NCBI GenBank assembly: GCA_036258735.1
Contig: DATADC010000038.1
Span: 1 to 38,435, forward strand
DNA: 38,435 nt
Source: JAPSGM01 sp036258735
GTDB taxonomy: Bacteria; Chloroflexota; Limnocylindria; QHBO01
Direction: 5' to 3'
Of the stretch, positions 1 through 7,733 are shown piece after piece. The first letter of the stretch is position 1; the number at the start of each line of letters is the position of its first letter. A program made the position numbers and the translations under genes. Below the pieces are notes generated by a model, which saw nothing but the letters and a program-made list of their open reading frames with translations, was not told the DNA's origin and ran no database searches.

Positions 1-1
1 C

Positions 2-178
2 CGCACGGTGGTGCCGGGCGACACGCTCCGCCTGGAGGTCACGCTGGAGAAGCTGCGCGGCATGTTCGGCCGGGCGCGGGCCGTGGCCAGCGTGGACGGA
101 GAGGTCGCCGTTGAAGCCACCATCAGCTTCATCATGCCGCGCGACCAGTCGATCGCCGGAGGCAGGACCGATGGCTGA
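2..178 (+). CDS. fabZ: 3-hydroxyacyl-ACP dehydratase FabZ, C-terminal part
   Basis: The window opens inside this gene. Only 58 C-terminal residues are visible, in frame from base 2 to the TGA at 176-178. The stretch has the late hotdog strands of FabZ/FabA-type dehydratases: a VVPGDTLRLEV strand, an LRGMFGRARAVASVDGEV segment and an AEATISF-like final strand. FabZ dehydrates 3-hydroxyacyl-ACP to trans-2-enoyl-ACP in the fatty-acid elongation cycle. The catalytic His and Glu lie upstream of the window and cannot be checked. The last 8 bases overlap the ATG of fabF, so the two are probably translated together. The identification rests on this short tail plus the four fatty-acid synthesis genes that follow. 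Confidence 0.82.
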   Translation, partial: RTVVPGDTLRLEVTLEKLRGMFGRARAVASVDGEVAVEATISFIMPRDQSIAGGRTDG

Positions 179-1472
179 GGGCATCGATCCGCGCTGGCGC
201 CCCTCCTTCCGAGACCTCGGGGAGCGGCGCGTCGTCGTCACCGGCATGGGCGCCGTCACGCCCATCGGCAACGACGTGGAGACCTTCTGGGACTGCCTCG
301 TGGCCGGCCGATCGGGCATCGGGCGCATCACCGCCTTCGACCCCAGCCGGCTCGACTGCCAGATCGCCGGCGAGGTCAAGGGCTTCGAGCCCGAGGCGGT
401 CATGCCGCGCAAGGAGATCCGGCGCAACGACCGTTACGTCCACTTCGCCTGGGCCGCGGCGTCCGAGGCGATGCGCGACGCGGGGTTGGAGCTCCCCATC
501 ACCGATGAGACGCTGGCGGACCGCACCGGGGCCATCATCGGCTCGGGCATCGGCGGCATCAACACCATGATCCGCGACATCATCGAGGCCCACGACCATG
601 GCGTGGACCGCATCGGTCCTTTCCTGGTGACCTCCATGATCCCGGACATGGCCGCCGGCTTCGTGGCCATCTACGCCAACGCCCGCGGGCCGAACTGGGC
701 GGCCGTCAGCGCCTGCTCCAGCAGCAACCACGCCATCGGGGAGTCGCTGGGACTCATTCGGCGCGGCGACGCGGACCTGATGATCGCCGGCGGCGCCGAG
801 GCCGGCATCGGCGAGATCCCGGTGGGTGCCTTCGCCGCCATGCGCGCGCTCTCGACCAAGCGCAACGACGAGCCGCAACGCGCGTCCCGTCCCTTCGACG
901 CCGATCGGGACGGCTTCGTCATGGCCGATGGCGCCGGCGTTGTGGTGCTGGAGGCGCTTGATCACGCCCTGGCGCGCGGGGCGCCGATCCATGCGGAAGT
1001 CGTCGGCTACGCCGCGACCGACGACGCGTCACACATCACGCTGCCCGCGCCCGGCGGGCGTGGAGCGGTGGCGAGCATGTCGCTGGCCATGGCGGATGCC
1101 GGGCTCGGCATCGGCGATATCGACTACATCAACGCCCACGGCACCAGCACGCCGCCCAATGACCGCAGCGAGACGGCGGCCATCAAGACGACCTTCGGCG
1201 AGCGTGCCTACGCCATCCCGGTGAGCAGCACCAAGAGCATGACCGGCCACCTGCTCGGCGCCGGCGGCGGCGTGGAGGCGATCGCCTGCATCCGGGCCAT
1301 CGAAACGGGGATCGTGCCGCCCACAATCAACTACGAGAACCCCGATCCTGACTGCGACCTCGACTACGTGCCGAACGAGGCGCGCCGTGTACCGGTGGCG
1401 CGGGCGATGAGCAACTCCTTCGGGTTCGGCGGCCATAACGCCACGCTCGTCTTTCAACGGTACGACCCGTGA
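171..1472 (+). CDS. fabF: 3-oxoacyl-ACP synthase II (KAS II)
   Basis: Condensing enzyme that extends acyl-ACP with malonyl-ACP. The start is taken at ATG 171 because GGAGG lies just upstream (about 157-161) and the first strand VVVTGMGAVTPIG follows. A longer in-frame start at 111 would lie inside fabZ. The product is 433 residues, close to the usual 410-430. The Cys-His-His triad is complete: Cys182 in SACSSSNHAIG, His323 in NAHGTSTPPND and His360 in SMTGHLLGAGG. The Cys motif reads ACSSSNH rather than the commoner ACASG, a mild variation. The gene overlaps fabZ by 8 bp, and its stop overlaps the GTG of accB (GTGA at 1469-1472). Confidence 0.96.
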   Translation: MAEGIDPRWRPSFRDLGERRVVVTGMGAVTPIGNDVETFWDCLVAGRSGIGRITAFDPSRLDCQIAGEVKGFEPEAVMPRKEIRRNDRYVHFAWAAASEAMRDAGLELPITDETLADRTGAIIGSGIGGINTMIRDIIEAHDHGVDRIGPFLVTSMIPDMAAGFVAIYANARGPNWAAVSACSSSNHAIGESLGLIRRGDADLMIAGGAEAGIGEIPVGAFAAMRALSTKRNDEPQRASRPFDADRDGFVMADGAGVVVLEALDHALARGAPIHAEVVGYAATDDASHITLPAPGGRGAVASMSLAMADAGLGIGDIDYINAHGTSTPPNDRSETAAIKTTFGERAYAIPVSSTKSMTGHLLGAGGGVEAIACIRAIETGIVPPTINYENPDPDCDLDYVPNEARRVPVARAMSNSFGFGGHNATLVFQRYDP

Positions 1473-1936
1473 CCGAGGCCAGCGAGCGCGTCCTGCGCGC
1501 CGTCGACGTCCTGGCGCCCGCGTTCGAGGCCACGGGGCTGGACGAGCTCGAGGTGGAGGCCGGAGAGCTGTCGGTCCGCCTGGCGCGCCCTCGCGCTGTG
1601 GCGGCCACGCCACCGGCTCCAGTAGCGACGCCCGCGGCTCCAGCCGCCGAGGGGCGCCCCCCCGCGTCCCCGTTCGGCGAGCCGGCGCCCGGCATGCGGT
1701 TCGTCGCGGCGCCGCTGACCGGCGTCTGGTACTCGGCGCCCTCGCCCGGGGCGCGCCCTTACATCCAGCAGGGGTCGGAAGTGGGGGTTGGCACGGTCAT
1801 CGGGCTGATCGAGGCCATGAAGCTGTTCAACGAGATCAAGTCGGACGTGGCGGGCCGGGTGGCCCGCGTCCTCGTCGAGAGCGGGACGCTGGTGAAGCGC
1901 CAGCAGCCGCTGATCGAGGTCGACCCCAGCGCATGA
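1469..1936 (+). CDS. accB: Biotin carboxyl carrier protein of acetyl-CoA carboxylase
   Basis: BCCP carries biotin between the biotin carboxylase and carboxyltransferase parts of acetyl-CoA carboxylase, making malonyl-CoA for fatty-acid synthesis. The 155 residues divide into an N-terminal helical part (about 1-45), an Ala/Pro-rich flexible linker (about 46-72) and a biotinyl domain (about 75-153). The biotin attachment site is Lys118 in IEAMKLFNEI, 37 residues from the C terminus as is usual. The GTG start at 1469 overlaps the fabF stop (GTGA), which signals translational coupling. accC does not follow, so the biotin carboxylase subunit must be encoded elsewhere. Placing accB between fabF and fabH ties carrier supply to the elongation enzymes. 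Confidence 0.95.
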   Translation: MTEASERVLRAVDVLAPAFEATGLDELEVEAGELSVRLARPRAVAATPPAPVATPAAPAAEGRPPASPFGEPAPGMRFVAAPLTGVWYSAPSPGARPYIQQGSEVGVGTVIGLIEAMKLFNEIKSDVAGRVARVLVESGTLVKRQQPLIEVDPSA

Positions 1937-1952
1937 CGGGGGCAAGGAGGCG

Positions 1953-3041
1953 ATGATGGGCCCCAATGGCCAGAACGCGGTGATCACGGGCTGGGGGATG
2001 TACGCGCCGTCGCGCGTGTTGACCAACGACGACCTCACGCGGATGGTCGACACCACTGACGAGTGGATCGTCAGCCGCACCGGCATCCACGAGCGGCGCA
2101 TCGCCGCCGACGACGAGACGACGACCACGCTCTCGGTCAACGCCGCCCGCGACGCGCTCGCGGTCGCCGGGGTGGACCCGCGCGAGGTAGGCATGGTCAT
2201 CGTGGGCACCTGCTCGCCCGACTACCCGCTGCCGGCCACCGGTGTGCTGGTGGCCCAGGAGCTGGGCGCCACGCGCGCGGCCGGCTTCGACCTCCAGGCA
2301 GCCTGCTCCGGCTTCCTCTTCGCTCTGGCCACCGGAAGCAGCTTCGTGCGCAGCGGGGTGTACCGCCACGTGCTGGTCATCGGCGTGGAAGTGCTGAGCC
2401 GGTTCATCGACTGGACCGATCGAAACACCTGCGTCCTCTTCGGCGACGGCGCCGGCGCGGTCCTCCTTTCGGCGTCCGACCAGCCGGGCGGCCTGCTCGG
2501 CGCCGACCTGTTCAGCGACGGCAGCGGCTGCGAGGCGATCATCGTGCCGGCCGGTGGGTCCGCCAACCCGGCCACGGCCCAGACGGTCGCTGGCAGGCAG
2601 CACTACATCCGCATGCTCGGCCGCGAGGTGTACAAGTACGCCACCCGCCAGCTGGCGGACTCGGCCGCCAACGCGCTGCGGGACGCCGGCCTGACCGTTG
2701 ACGACATCGACCAGTTCGTCTTCCACCAGGCCAACCTGCGCATCATCGAGAGCGTCCAGGAGCGGCTCGGCATCCCCGGCGAGAAGCTGTTCATCAACAT
2801 CGAGAAGTACGGCAACACCAGCGCCGCATCGGTCCCCATGGCGCTGGTCGAGGCCGTGGCCGCCGGCCGCGTCAAGCGCGGCGACCGGCTGCTGATGGTC
2901 GCCTTCGGCGCCGGCTATACCGCCGGGGCGGCCGTGGTGGAGTGGACCGCAGACCCCGCCCGCGCCTTCCTGGCTCCCGGCGAGCAGACGCGCCTCGGGA
3001 AGCCACGGATCGACGAGCCGGCGCTGGCGGCGGCGCGCTGA
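1953..3041 (+). CDS. fabH: 3-oxoacyl-ACP synthase III (KAS III)
   Basis: FabH starts fatty-acid synthesis by condensing an acyl-CoA primer with malonyl-ACP. The 362-residue product is slightly longer than the usual 320-340, with the excess at the C terminus. The Cys-His-Asn triad is complete: Cys118 in QAACSGF, His258 in FHQANLRI and Asn288 in YGNTSAAS. The N-terminal signature DEWIVSRTGIHERR is present. A strong AAGGAGG at 1944-1950 is only 2 nt from the ATG at 1953 but 5 nt from the in-frame ATG at 1956, so 1956 may be the real start; the proteins differ by one Met. The stop overlaps the fabG start by one base (TGATG). Confidence 0.96.
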   Translation: MMGPNGQNAVITGWGMYAPSRVLTNDDLTRMVDTTDEWIVSRTGIHERRIAADDETTTTLSVNAARDALAVAGVDPREVGMVIVGTCSPDYPLPATGVLVAQELGATRAAGFDLQAACSGFLFALATGSSFVRSGVYRHVLVIGVEVLSRFIDWTDRNTCVLFGDGAGAVLLSASDQPGGLLGADLFSDGSGCEAIIVPAGGSANPATAQTVAGRQHYIRMLGREVYKYATRQLADSAANALRDAGLTVDDIDQFVFHQANLRIIESVQERLGIPGEKLFINIEKYGNTSAASVPMALVEAVAAGRVKRGDRLLMVAFGAGYTAGAAVVEWTADPARAFLAPGEQTRLGKPRIDEPALAAAR

Positions 3042-3796
3042 TGTTCGACCTCAGCGGCAAGGTGGCGCTGGTCACCGGCGCCAGCCGCGGGCTGGGCCGC
3101 GCCATCTCCCTTGCCTTCGCCGCGCAGGGCGCCGACGTCGCCGTGAACTATCGCGACAACCAGGAGGCCGCCCGCCGGACAGCGGATTCCGTCGCGGCGG
3201 CGGGCCGCCGCGCCGAGCTCGTCCAGGGCGACACCTCGGGTGGCCGGGAGGCGTGCGAGAGCATCGTCAGGGCCGCCCTGGAGGCCTTCGGCAGGGTCGA
3301 CATCCTGGTCAACAACGCGGGCATCACCCGCGACAACCTGCTGATGCGCATGGACGCCGACGAGTGGGACAGCGTCCTGGCCACCAACCTATCCGGCCCG
3401 TTCTGGATGACCCGCGCCATCTCCCGGCCCATGATGAAGGCCCGATCCGGGCGCATCATCAACATGTCCTCGGCCGCCGGCCGCATGGGCAATCCCGGCC
3501 AGGCCAACTACGCGGCCGCCAAGGCGGGGCTCATCGGCCTGACCAAGACGACCGCGCGCGAGCTCGCCAGCCGCGCCATCACCTGCAACGCCCTCGCGCC
3601 CGGCCTGATCGAGACCGACCTGACCGCCAGCCTGCCCGATGCCGCAGCCGAGGCCATCAAGTCCCTGACGCCGATGGGCTACGTCGGCTCAGTCGACGAC
3701 GTGGCCGCCGCAGCGGTCTACCTCGCCTCCGACGAGGCGCGCTACGTCACCGGCCAGATCATCGGGGTCGATGGCGGCATGGTGATGGGCTCGTAG
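3041..3796 (+). CDS. fabG: 3-oxoacyl-ACP reductase
   Basis: NADPH-dependent short-chain dehydrogenase that reduces 3-oxoacyl-ACP in the elongation cycle. The start is ATG 3041, overlapping the fabH stop; the Rossmann fold begins at once with VALVTGASRGLG (glycine motif at residues 12-19). NNAGITRDN follows, then the catalytic residues Ser144 in NMSSAAG, Tyr157 and Lys161 in YAAAK. At 251 residues it has the standard length, and it ends in the typical GQIIGVDGGMVM tail. It is the last gene of the fatty-acid operon. Standalone SDR reductases are hard to tell apart by sequence, but this position makes FabG the best call. Confidence 0.95.
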   Translation: MFDLSGKVALVTGASRGLGRAISLAFAAQGADVAVNYRDNQEAARRTADSVAAAGRRAELVQGDTSGGREACESIVRAALEAFGRVDILVNNAGITRDNLLMRMDADEWDSVLATNLSGPFWMTRAISRPMMKARSGRIINMSSAAGRMGNPGQANYAAAKAGLIGLTKTTARELASRAITCNALAPGLIETDLTASLPDAAAEAIKSLTPMGYVGSVDDVAAAAVYLASDEARYVTGQIIGVDGGMVMGS

Positions 3797-3866
3797 ATCG
3801 TGTTAGGCCGAATGTGATTCACATGGGTGGTTCAGTTCACGCTGGAGCCCTGCCTCACGCACGATT

Positions 3867-3938
3867 TGATGACCCCAGTGGAATCAAGCACCACCGGATG
3901 GGAGCCATCCGCGCGATCTGATGACCCCAGTGGAATCA
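3867..3938. repeat. 20-bp direct repeat pair, possible insertion-sequence end remnant
   Basis: The 20-mer TGATGACCCCAGTGGAATCA occurs at 3867-3886 and again at 3919-3938, with starts 52 bp apart. A degenerate copy in opposite orientation (13 of 20 matches) lies at 3815-3834. Repeated about 20-bp motifs near a terminus are known for IS21-family elements, where they are taken as transposase-binding sites. No transposase gene or fragment is visible here. The link to an insertion sequence is inference; a repeated operator is the main alternative. Confidence 0.55.
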
Positions 3939-4125
3939 CGGGCTGACACGGCGCCTGGGCCGACCCGCGATCGCGCCATTCTTGGGGAGGGGCGTCTGTT
4001 TAGCGTCAGCTGCTCACCACGTGCGCTAACGCGACCGATACCCGGATTCGACGTCACTCGCCTGCAATCCGGACGACTGACTCCAATTCGGGGCCAGCGC
4101 CGGACTTAGCTCACCACCTGAGCGA

Positions 4126-4137
4126 GTGACAAGTCAC
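4126..4137. promoter_or_regulatory. Inverted repeat upstream of sodN
   Basis: GTGAC-AA-GTCAC is a perfect 5-bp-arm inverted repeat about 50-65 bp before a possible sodN -10 box (CACAAT, 4190-4195). It could be an operator for a metal- or redox-responsive regulator of the nickel superoxide dismutase. It does not match the Streptomyces Nur box as I know it. A short repeat like this can arise by chance. Confidence 0.3.
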
Positions 4138-4235
4138 AGCCCGCCCACCAACCGAGCAAGCGCCCAGCCAGCGGCACGGGGATTGCTGCCACAATCTCAC
4201 CGACACCCATGACGCTTCTGCCGAAGAGGAGACCC

Positions 4236-4667
4236 ATGCTCACGCTACGTTCCCTCCTGCGCCCGACGCGGCGCGTCCACGCCCACTGCGACGTCCCCTG
4301 CGGCGTCTACGACCCCGAGCAGGCGCGCATCGAGGCGGAGAGCTGCCTGAGGATCATCGAGAAGTACGATGCCAGCGACGACCCGCTCTTCCGCGCCCGA
4401 TGCATCCACGTCAAGGAGGAGCGCGCCGAGCTGGTCAAGCAGCACCTGGACGTCCTATGGCATGACTACTTCAAGCCCGAGCACATCGAGCAGTTCCCGG
4501 ACCTGCACGAGACGTTCTGGAAGGCGACCAAGCAGGCCTCGAAGGTGAAGCAGTCGCTGGATGCCGGCGCGGCCCGCGAGCTGCTGGCCATGATCGACAA
4601 GGTCGACCAGATGTGGAAGGGCAGCGGCGGTCCGGACAAGACGCGCGTCAACGGCCGCCCGGGCTGA
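4236..4667 (+). CDS. sodN: Nickel superoxide dismutase precursor
   Basis: Destroys superoxide with a nickel centre bound by the N-terminal hook of the mature enzyme. The hook is present as HCDVPCGVYDP: His17 becomes residue 1 of the mature protein, with the Ni-ligand Cys residues at mature positions 2 and 6. The start is ATG 4236, preceded by AGGAG at 4227-4231. An in-frame ATG at 4209 has no ribosome site and would add nine residues. The chosen start gives a 16-residue propeptide (MLTLRSLLRPTRRVHA), which must be removed so that the His amino group can bind nickel. The rest is the helical-bundle body; the mature length is about 127. The S26-type protease that would cut the propeptide is the next gene, 16 bp downstream. 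Confidence 0.96.
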   Translation: MLTLRSLLRPTRRVHAHCDVPCGVYDPEQARIEAESCLRIIEKYDASDDPLFRARCIHVKEERAELVKQHLDVLWHDYFKPEHIEQFPDLHETFWKATKQASKVKQSLDAGAARELLAMIDKVDQMWKGSGGPDKTRVNGRPG

Positions 4668-4683
4668 CCCGCCTACGGGCCCG

Positions 4684-5100
4684 ATGTCGCCGCGGACGGG
4701 CCTGATCCGGCCGCTTCTCTTTGGTCTCGGGACAACGGCGGGCCTGGCCACCGCTCTCGCCGCGGGCGGCTCGCTGCGGCGGCTGGACGCCGTCGAGGTG
4801 GAGGGCCGCTCGATGGCGCCGACCCTGCTCCCCGGCGACCGGCTGCTGGTCGAGGACTGGACGTTCCGGCGTCGCGCGCCCGCGCGGCGGGACCTCGTCG
4901 TGGTCCGCGACCCGCGGCTCGCGTCCCGGGAGCTGGTCAAGCGGGTGGTGGACATGTCCGACGGACGCCTCGAGCTGAGGGGCGACGCCCCGGACCAGAG
5001 CACGGACTCACGCTCCCTCGGCAGCATCCCGTTGTCCGCCGCGCGCTGGCGCCCGCTGCTCCGGTACTGGCCGCCGCTGCGCGCCGGCCGCATCCGGTAA
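4684..5100 (+). CDS. sodX: Nickel-type superoxide dismutase maturation protease, S26 family
   Basis: A small signal-peptidase-like Ser/Lys protease of 138 residues. The nucleophile is Ser43 in EGRSMAPTLLPGD and the general base is Lys86 in LVKRVVD. An N-terminal hydrophobic stretch (about residues 8-28) should anchor it in the membrane. It lacks the large extra domain of general type I signal peptidases, as expected for the short SodX form. Its place directly after sodN makes removal of the SodN propeptide the obvious role. The start is ATG 4684, 16 bp after the sodN stop, so the two are probably one transcript. Function is assigned by family and context. Confidence 0.93.
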   Translation: MSPRTGLIRPLLFGLGTTAGLATALAAGGSLRRLDAVEVEGRSMAPTLLPGDRLLVEDWTFRRRAPARRDLVVVRDPRLASRELVKRVVDMSDGRLELRGDAPDQSTDSRSLGSIPLSAARWRPLLRYWPPLRAGRIR

Positions 5101-5117
5101 GCAGGAAGGGCGTTCGG

Positions 5118-5498
5118 CTAGCGGTCCGCGCAGAAGGTAGCCACGGCCTCGACGCACGCAGTGGCCTCGGCGGGCAGCATCTGAACCCCCTCGCCGGCCT
5201 CGGCCGCCACCAGCCATTCGGCGCCGGTCCTGGGGCGTACGGCAAGCCGCGCGGCGGGGGCCCGTTCCCGGACGAAGCTGACCACGGGGCCCAGGCCCGC
5301 GTCGCCGTATTCCTCGCGGATGGCCCCGGTGTCGACCACGACTGCATCGGGCCGGCGCAGCATGATGGCCTGGTGCAGGCGCGCGGCGTCGTTGTAGAAG
5401 AAAGCGATCGCCGCCTGCAGCCGCTCGTCGATGGCGGACGCCAGCTCGTGGTCGCGGGTCAGGCAGTACAGGACGGTCTCGGCCGCCGGCTCCGGCAC
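5118..5498 (-). CDS. Unknown small protein, possible receiver-like alpha/beta fold
   Basis: I do not recognise a named family. The 126-residue product alternates hydrophobic strands and amphipathic helices: an ETVLYCLT strand, a helix rich in Ala/Glu, PDAVVVDTG, then PVVSFVRE, ARLAVRP and a final helix. This resembles a CheY-like or Rossmann-like fold without an obvious phosphoacceptor. The start is GTG 5498. A TATCCT box at 5506-5511 on the minus strand is 7 nt upstream, suggesting a leaderless mRNA. It is divergent from deoC with only 62 bp between the start codons, so the two promoters lie back to back. Confidence 0.7.
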   Translation of the reverse strand: MPEPAAETVLYCLTRDHELASAIDERLQAAIAFFYNDAARLHQAIMLRRPDAVVVDTGAIREEYGDAGLGPVVSFVRERAPAARLAVRPRTGAEWLVAAEAGEGVQMLPAEATACVEAVATFCADR

Positions 5499-5545
5499 GC
5501 CCGAAAGGATAGTGGTCGGTCACGGAGCTTCGGGAAGGTGACGGG

Positions 5546-5551
5546 TACAAT
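5546..5551 (+). promoter_or_regulatory. Putative -10 box of deoC operon (leaderless)
   Basis: TACAAT ends 9 nt before the deoC ATG. With the usual 6-8 nt to the transcription start, the mRNA would begin at or within about 3 nt of the start codon. No Shine-Dalgarno is present between box and ATG. Confidence 0.55.
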
Positions 5552-5560
5552 CGAGGGTCC

Positions 5561-6535
5561 ATGGCAACGACCACTCCCGCTCGCCGCGACCCCGCGCGCG
5601 ATCCCGCTCGGGACCTCACCGCCCCGCGCCACCAGGCGCTGGGCAGCCTGCTCGGTCGCGTGTGGCCGGTCGACCAGGTCGGCGCCCAGGAGCGAGCTGC
5701 CTCGCTCGCGCGGCGCAGCATCAAGCGAGAGTCGAAGCTTTGGGCGCTGGACCTGGCCATCCGCATGATGGACCTGACCACGCTCGAGGGAAAGGACACT
5801 CCCGGCAAGGTGCGCGCCCTGGCCGGCAAGGCGCGCAGGCCTGATCCGACGGACCCGGCCGTCCCGTCGGTCGCCGCACTCTGCGTGTACCCCAGCATGG
5901 TGCCCACCGCCGTCGAGGCGCTACGGGGCAGCAGCGTGAAGGTGGCAGCAGTGGCGACCTACTTCCCGTCCGGGCAGGCGCCGTTGGAGGTCAAGCTCCA
6001 GGACGTCCGCCAGGCGATCGAGCTGGGCGCCGACGAGATCGACATGGTCATCGATCGGGGCGCCTTCCTGGCCGGCGAATACGCCCGCGTCTACGACGAC
6101 ATCGTGGCCGTCAAGGAGGCCTGCGGCGAGCACCACCTCAAGGTCATCCTGGAGACCGGGGAGCTGGAGACCTACGACAACGTGCGCCGCGCATCGGTCC
6201 TGGCCATGGCGGCCGGGGCCGACTTCATCAAGACGAGCACCGGCAAGGTCAACCCGGCGGCCGAGCTGCCCGTGACGCTCGTCATGCTGGAGGCGATCCG
6301 CGACTTCCACCGCCAGACCGGTCGCGCCGTCGGCATGAAGCCGGCGGGTGGCATTCGCACGGCCAAGGAGGCGATCGCCTACCTCACCGTGCTGTACGAG
6401 ACGCTGGGGCCGGAGTGGATGACCCCTGACCGCTTCCGGTTCGGCGCCTCCTCTCTGCTGAACGACGTGCTCATGCAGATCCGCAAGGAACGCACGGGCC
6501 GATACAGCGGCGGCGACTACTTCACGCTGGATTGA
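5561..6535 (+). CDS. deoC: Deoxyribose-phosphate aldolase
   Basis: Class I aldolase that splits 2-deoxyribose-5-phosphate into glyceraldehyde-3-phosphate and acetaldehyde, the last step of deoxynucleoside breakdown. The 324 residues are long because of about 70 extra N-terminal residues (Ala/Arg/Pro-rich, then helical). The TIM barrel carries the Schiff-base Lys224 in FIKTSTGK and the second active-site Lys260 in GMKPAGGIRT. The start is ATG 5561 with a TACAAT box 9 nt upstream. The stop overlaps the TTG of the next gene (TTGA), starting a chain of four coupled genes. A tandem aldehyde-dehydrogenase pair about 3 kb downstream could consume the acetaldehyde. Confidence 0.95.
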   Translation: MATTTPARRDPARDPARDLTAPRHQALGSLLGRVWPVDQVGAQERAASLARRSIKRESKLWALDLAIRMMDLTTLEGKDTPGKVRALAGKARRPDPTDPAVPSVAALCVYPSMVPTAVEALRGSSVKVAAVATYFPSGQAPLEVKLQDVRQAIELGADEIDMVIDRGAFLAGEYARVYDDIVAVKEACGEHHLKVILETGELETYDNVRRASVLAMAAGADFIKTSTGKVNPAAELPVTLVMLEAIRDFHRQTGRAVGMKPAGGIRTAKEAIAYLTVLYETLGPEWMTPDRFRFGASSLLNDVLMQIRKERTGRYSGGDYFTLD

Positions 6536-7218
6536 CCGCCGTCGCCGCCGAGCCGGGCACCATCCAGATCTGGTCGGACGTCGGCTGCCCGTGGGCGCAT
6601 GTCGCGATCTGGCGGCTGTGGGACGCCCGCCGGCGGCTGGGCCTGGAGGAGCGGGTCCGCTTCGACCATCGTGCCTTCCCGCTGGAGCTGTTCAACTCGG
6701 AGCCGACCCCGCGTAACGAGCTCGAGCCGGAAATCCCCATCTGCGCGACGCTCGCGCCGCGCGCCGGCTGGCAGCCGTGGGCGGCGCCGGACTGGGCATG
6801 GCCGGTGACCATGCTGCCGGCGATGGAGGCAGTGCAGGCCGCCAAGGAGCAGGGGCTCGCCGCGTCGGAGGCGCTGGACCGCGGCCTGCGGCGGGCGTTC
6901 TGGGGTGAGAGCCGCTGCGTCAGCCTGCGGCACGTCATCCTGGAGGTGGCCTCGGAAACCGACGGGCTCGACATCTCGGCTCTGGCCGCCGCGCTGGACT
7001 CCGGCCGCGCCCGGCGCGCGCTGTTCGAGCAATGGGACGTCGCCAAGACCGATGCCGTCCAGGGCTCCCCGCACCTCTTCGCGCCAGACGGCACGAACGC
7101 GCAGAACCCCGGACTGGAGATGGACTGGAACCAGGGCGAGGATGGGGTCTGGCTGCCGACCATCACCCGCGACGACGCCACCGCATACGAGGACCTGCTG
7201 CGCCGCGCGGCCGCGTGA
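6532..7218 (+). CDS. DsbA-family (FrnE-like) thioredoxin-fold protein
   Basis: A 228-residue DsbA/2-hydroxychromene-isomerase-like protein: thioredoxin strand IQIWSDVGCPWAHVAIW, a long inserted helical domain with alternating Ala/Glu/Arg, and a closing QGSPHLFAPDG segment. The active-site position reads Cys19-Pro-Trp-Ala22, so the resolving Cys of a CPxC dithiol is absent. That argues against a simple disulfide oxidase and suggests a monothiol, isomerase or glutathione-transferase-like activity. There is no signal peptide, so it should be cytoplasmic. The TTG start at 6532 overlaps the deoC stop, and the stop overlaps the sigma-factor GTG (GTGA 7215-7218). The substrate is unknown. Confidence 0.82.
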   Translation: MTAVAAEPGTIQIWSDVGCPWAHVAIWRLWDARRRLGLEERVRFDHRAFPLELFNSEPTPRNELEPEIPICATLAPRAGWQPWAAPDWAWPVTMLPAMEAVQAAKEQGLAASEALDRGLRRAFWGESRCVSLRHVILEVASETDGLDISALAAALDSGRARRALFEQWDVAKTDAVQGSPHLFAPDGTNAQNPGLEMDWNQGEDGVWLPTITRDDATAYEDLLRRAAA

Positions 7219-7733
7219 CCTCACGTCCCGCCCTGCAGCCGCGTTTCATCCTCGTGCGACTGCCACCCTTTCAGGCGCTGGTCGATGCCCACGCCGCCGA
7301 GCTGCACCGCTTCCTGGTTGGCTTCGTGGGGACCGATGACGCCGAGGACTGCCTGCAGGAGACGCTCATCGCCGCCTTGCGGGCGTACCCGCGGCTGGAC
7401 CACGCGGAGAATCTCAGGGCCTGGCTGTACACCATCGCGCGCCGCAAGGCCAACGACCTCGGGCGAGCGCGAGCCCGGCGGCCGATAGCCCGCGCGCTGG
7501 GCGCGCTGGAGCGTGACGCCGAGCCGCGCGCCGACGCGCCGACGCCGTCCGACGACGGCCTGTGGGCGTCGGTCCGCGGCCTGCCCGCCAAGCAGCGGGC
7601 GGCCGTCGTGCATCGGTTCGTGCTCGACCTGGACTACCGGGCCATCGGCGAGCGAATGGGGATCAGCGAGGAGGCGGCACGCCAGAACGTGAGCGCGGCG
7701 CTGCGACGGCTGCGAATGGAGGTGGAGCGATGA
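7215..7733 (+). CDS. ECF-type RNA polymerase sigma factor
   Basis: A 172-residue sigma-70-family factor with only regions 2 and 4. Region 2 is seen around DAEDCLQETLIAALRAYPRL and NLRAWLYTIARRKAND; region 4 is the helix-turn-helix DLDYRAIGERMGISEEAARQ near the C terminus. The GTG 7215 start overlaps the previous stop; a second GTG at 7254 is possible. No anti-sigma gene follows. Instead the ATG of an alkylguanine-DNA methyltransferase overlaps its stop (ATGA 7730-7733), so the sigma factor may direct an alkylation or other stress response. The regulon cannot be read from the sequence. Confidence 0.92.
   Translation: MTSRPALQPRFILVRLPPFQALVDAHAAELHRFLVGFVGTDDAEDCLQETLIAALRAYPRLDHAENLRAWLYTIARRKANDLGRARARRPIARALGALERDAEPRADAPTPSDDGLWASVRGLPAKQRAAVVHRFVLDLDYRAIGERMGISEEAARQNVSAALRRLRMEVER

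Larger units (their letters stand above)
3797..4235. other. Long intergenic region between fabG and sodN
   Basis: About 440 bases without a convincing gene. It holds a perfect 20-bp direct repeat (3867-3886 and 3919-3938), a weaker inverted copy (3815-3834) and an 11-12 bp inverted repeat at 4126-4137 (GTGAC-AA-GTCAC). A CACAAT box at 4190-4195 could be a -10 for sodN. The open frames here (for example one beginning inside the second repeat at 3921) lack ribosome sites and recognisable protein character. No clear Rho-independent terminator is seen after fabG. Confidence 0.6.

Noticed and set aside
3921..4109. 62-codon frame starting inside the second 20-bp repeat
   Set aside because: No ribosome-binding site, no protein-like pattern; its start codon is part of the repeat.
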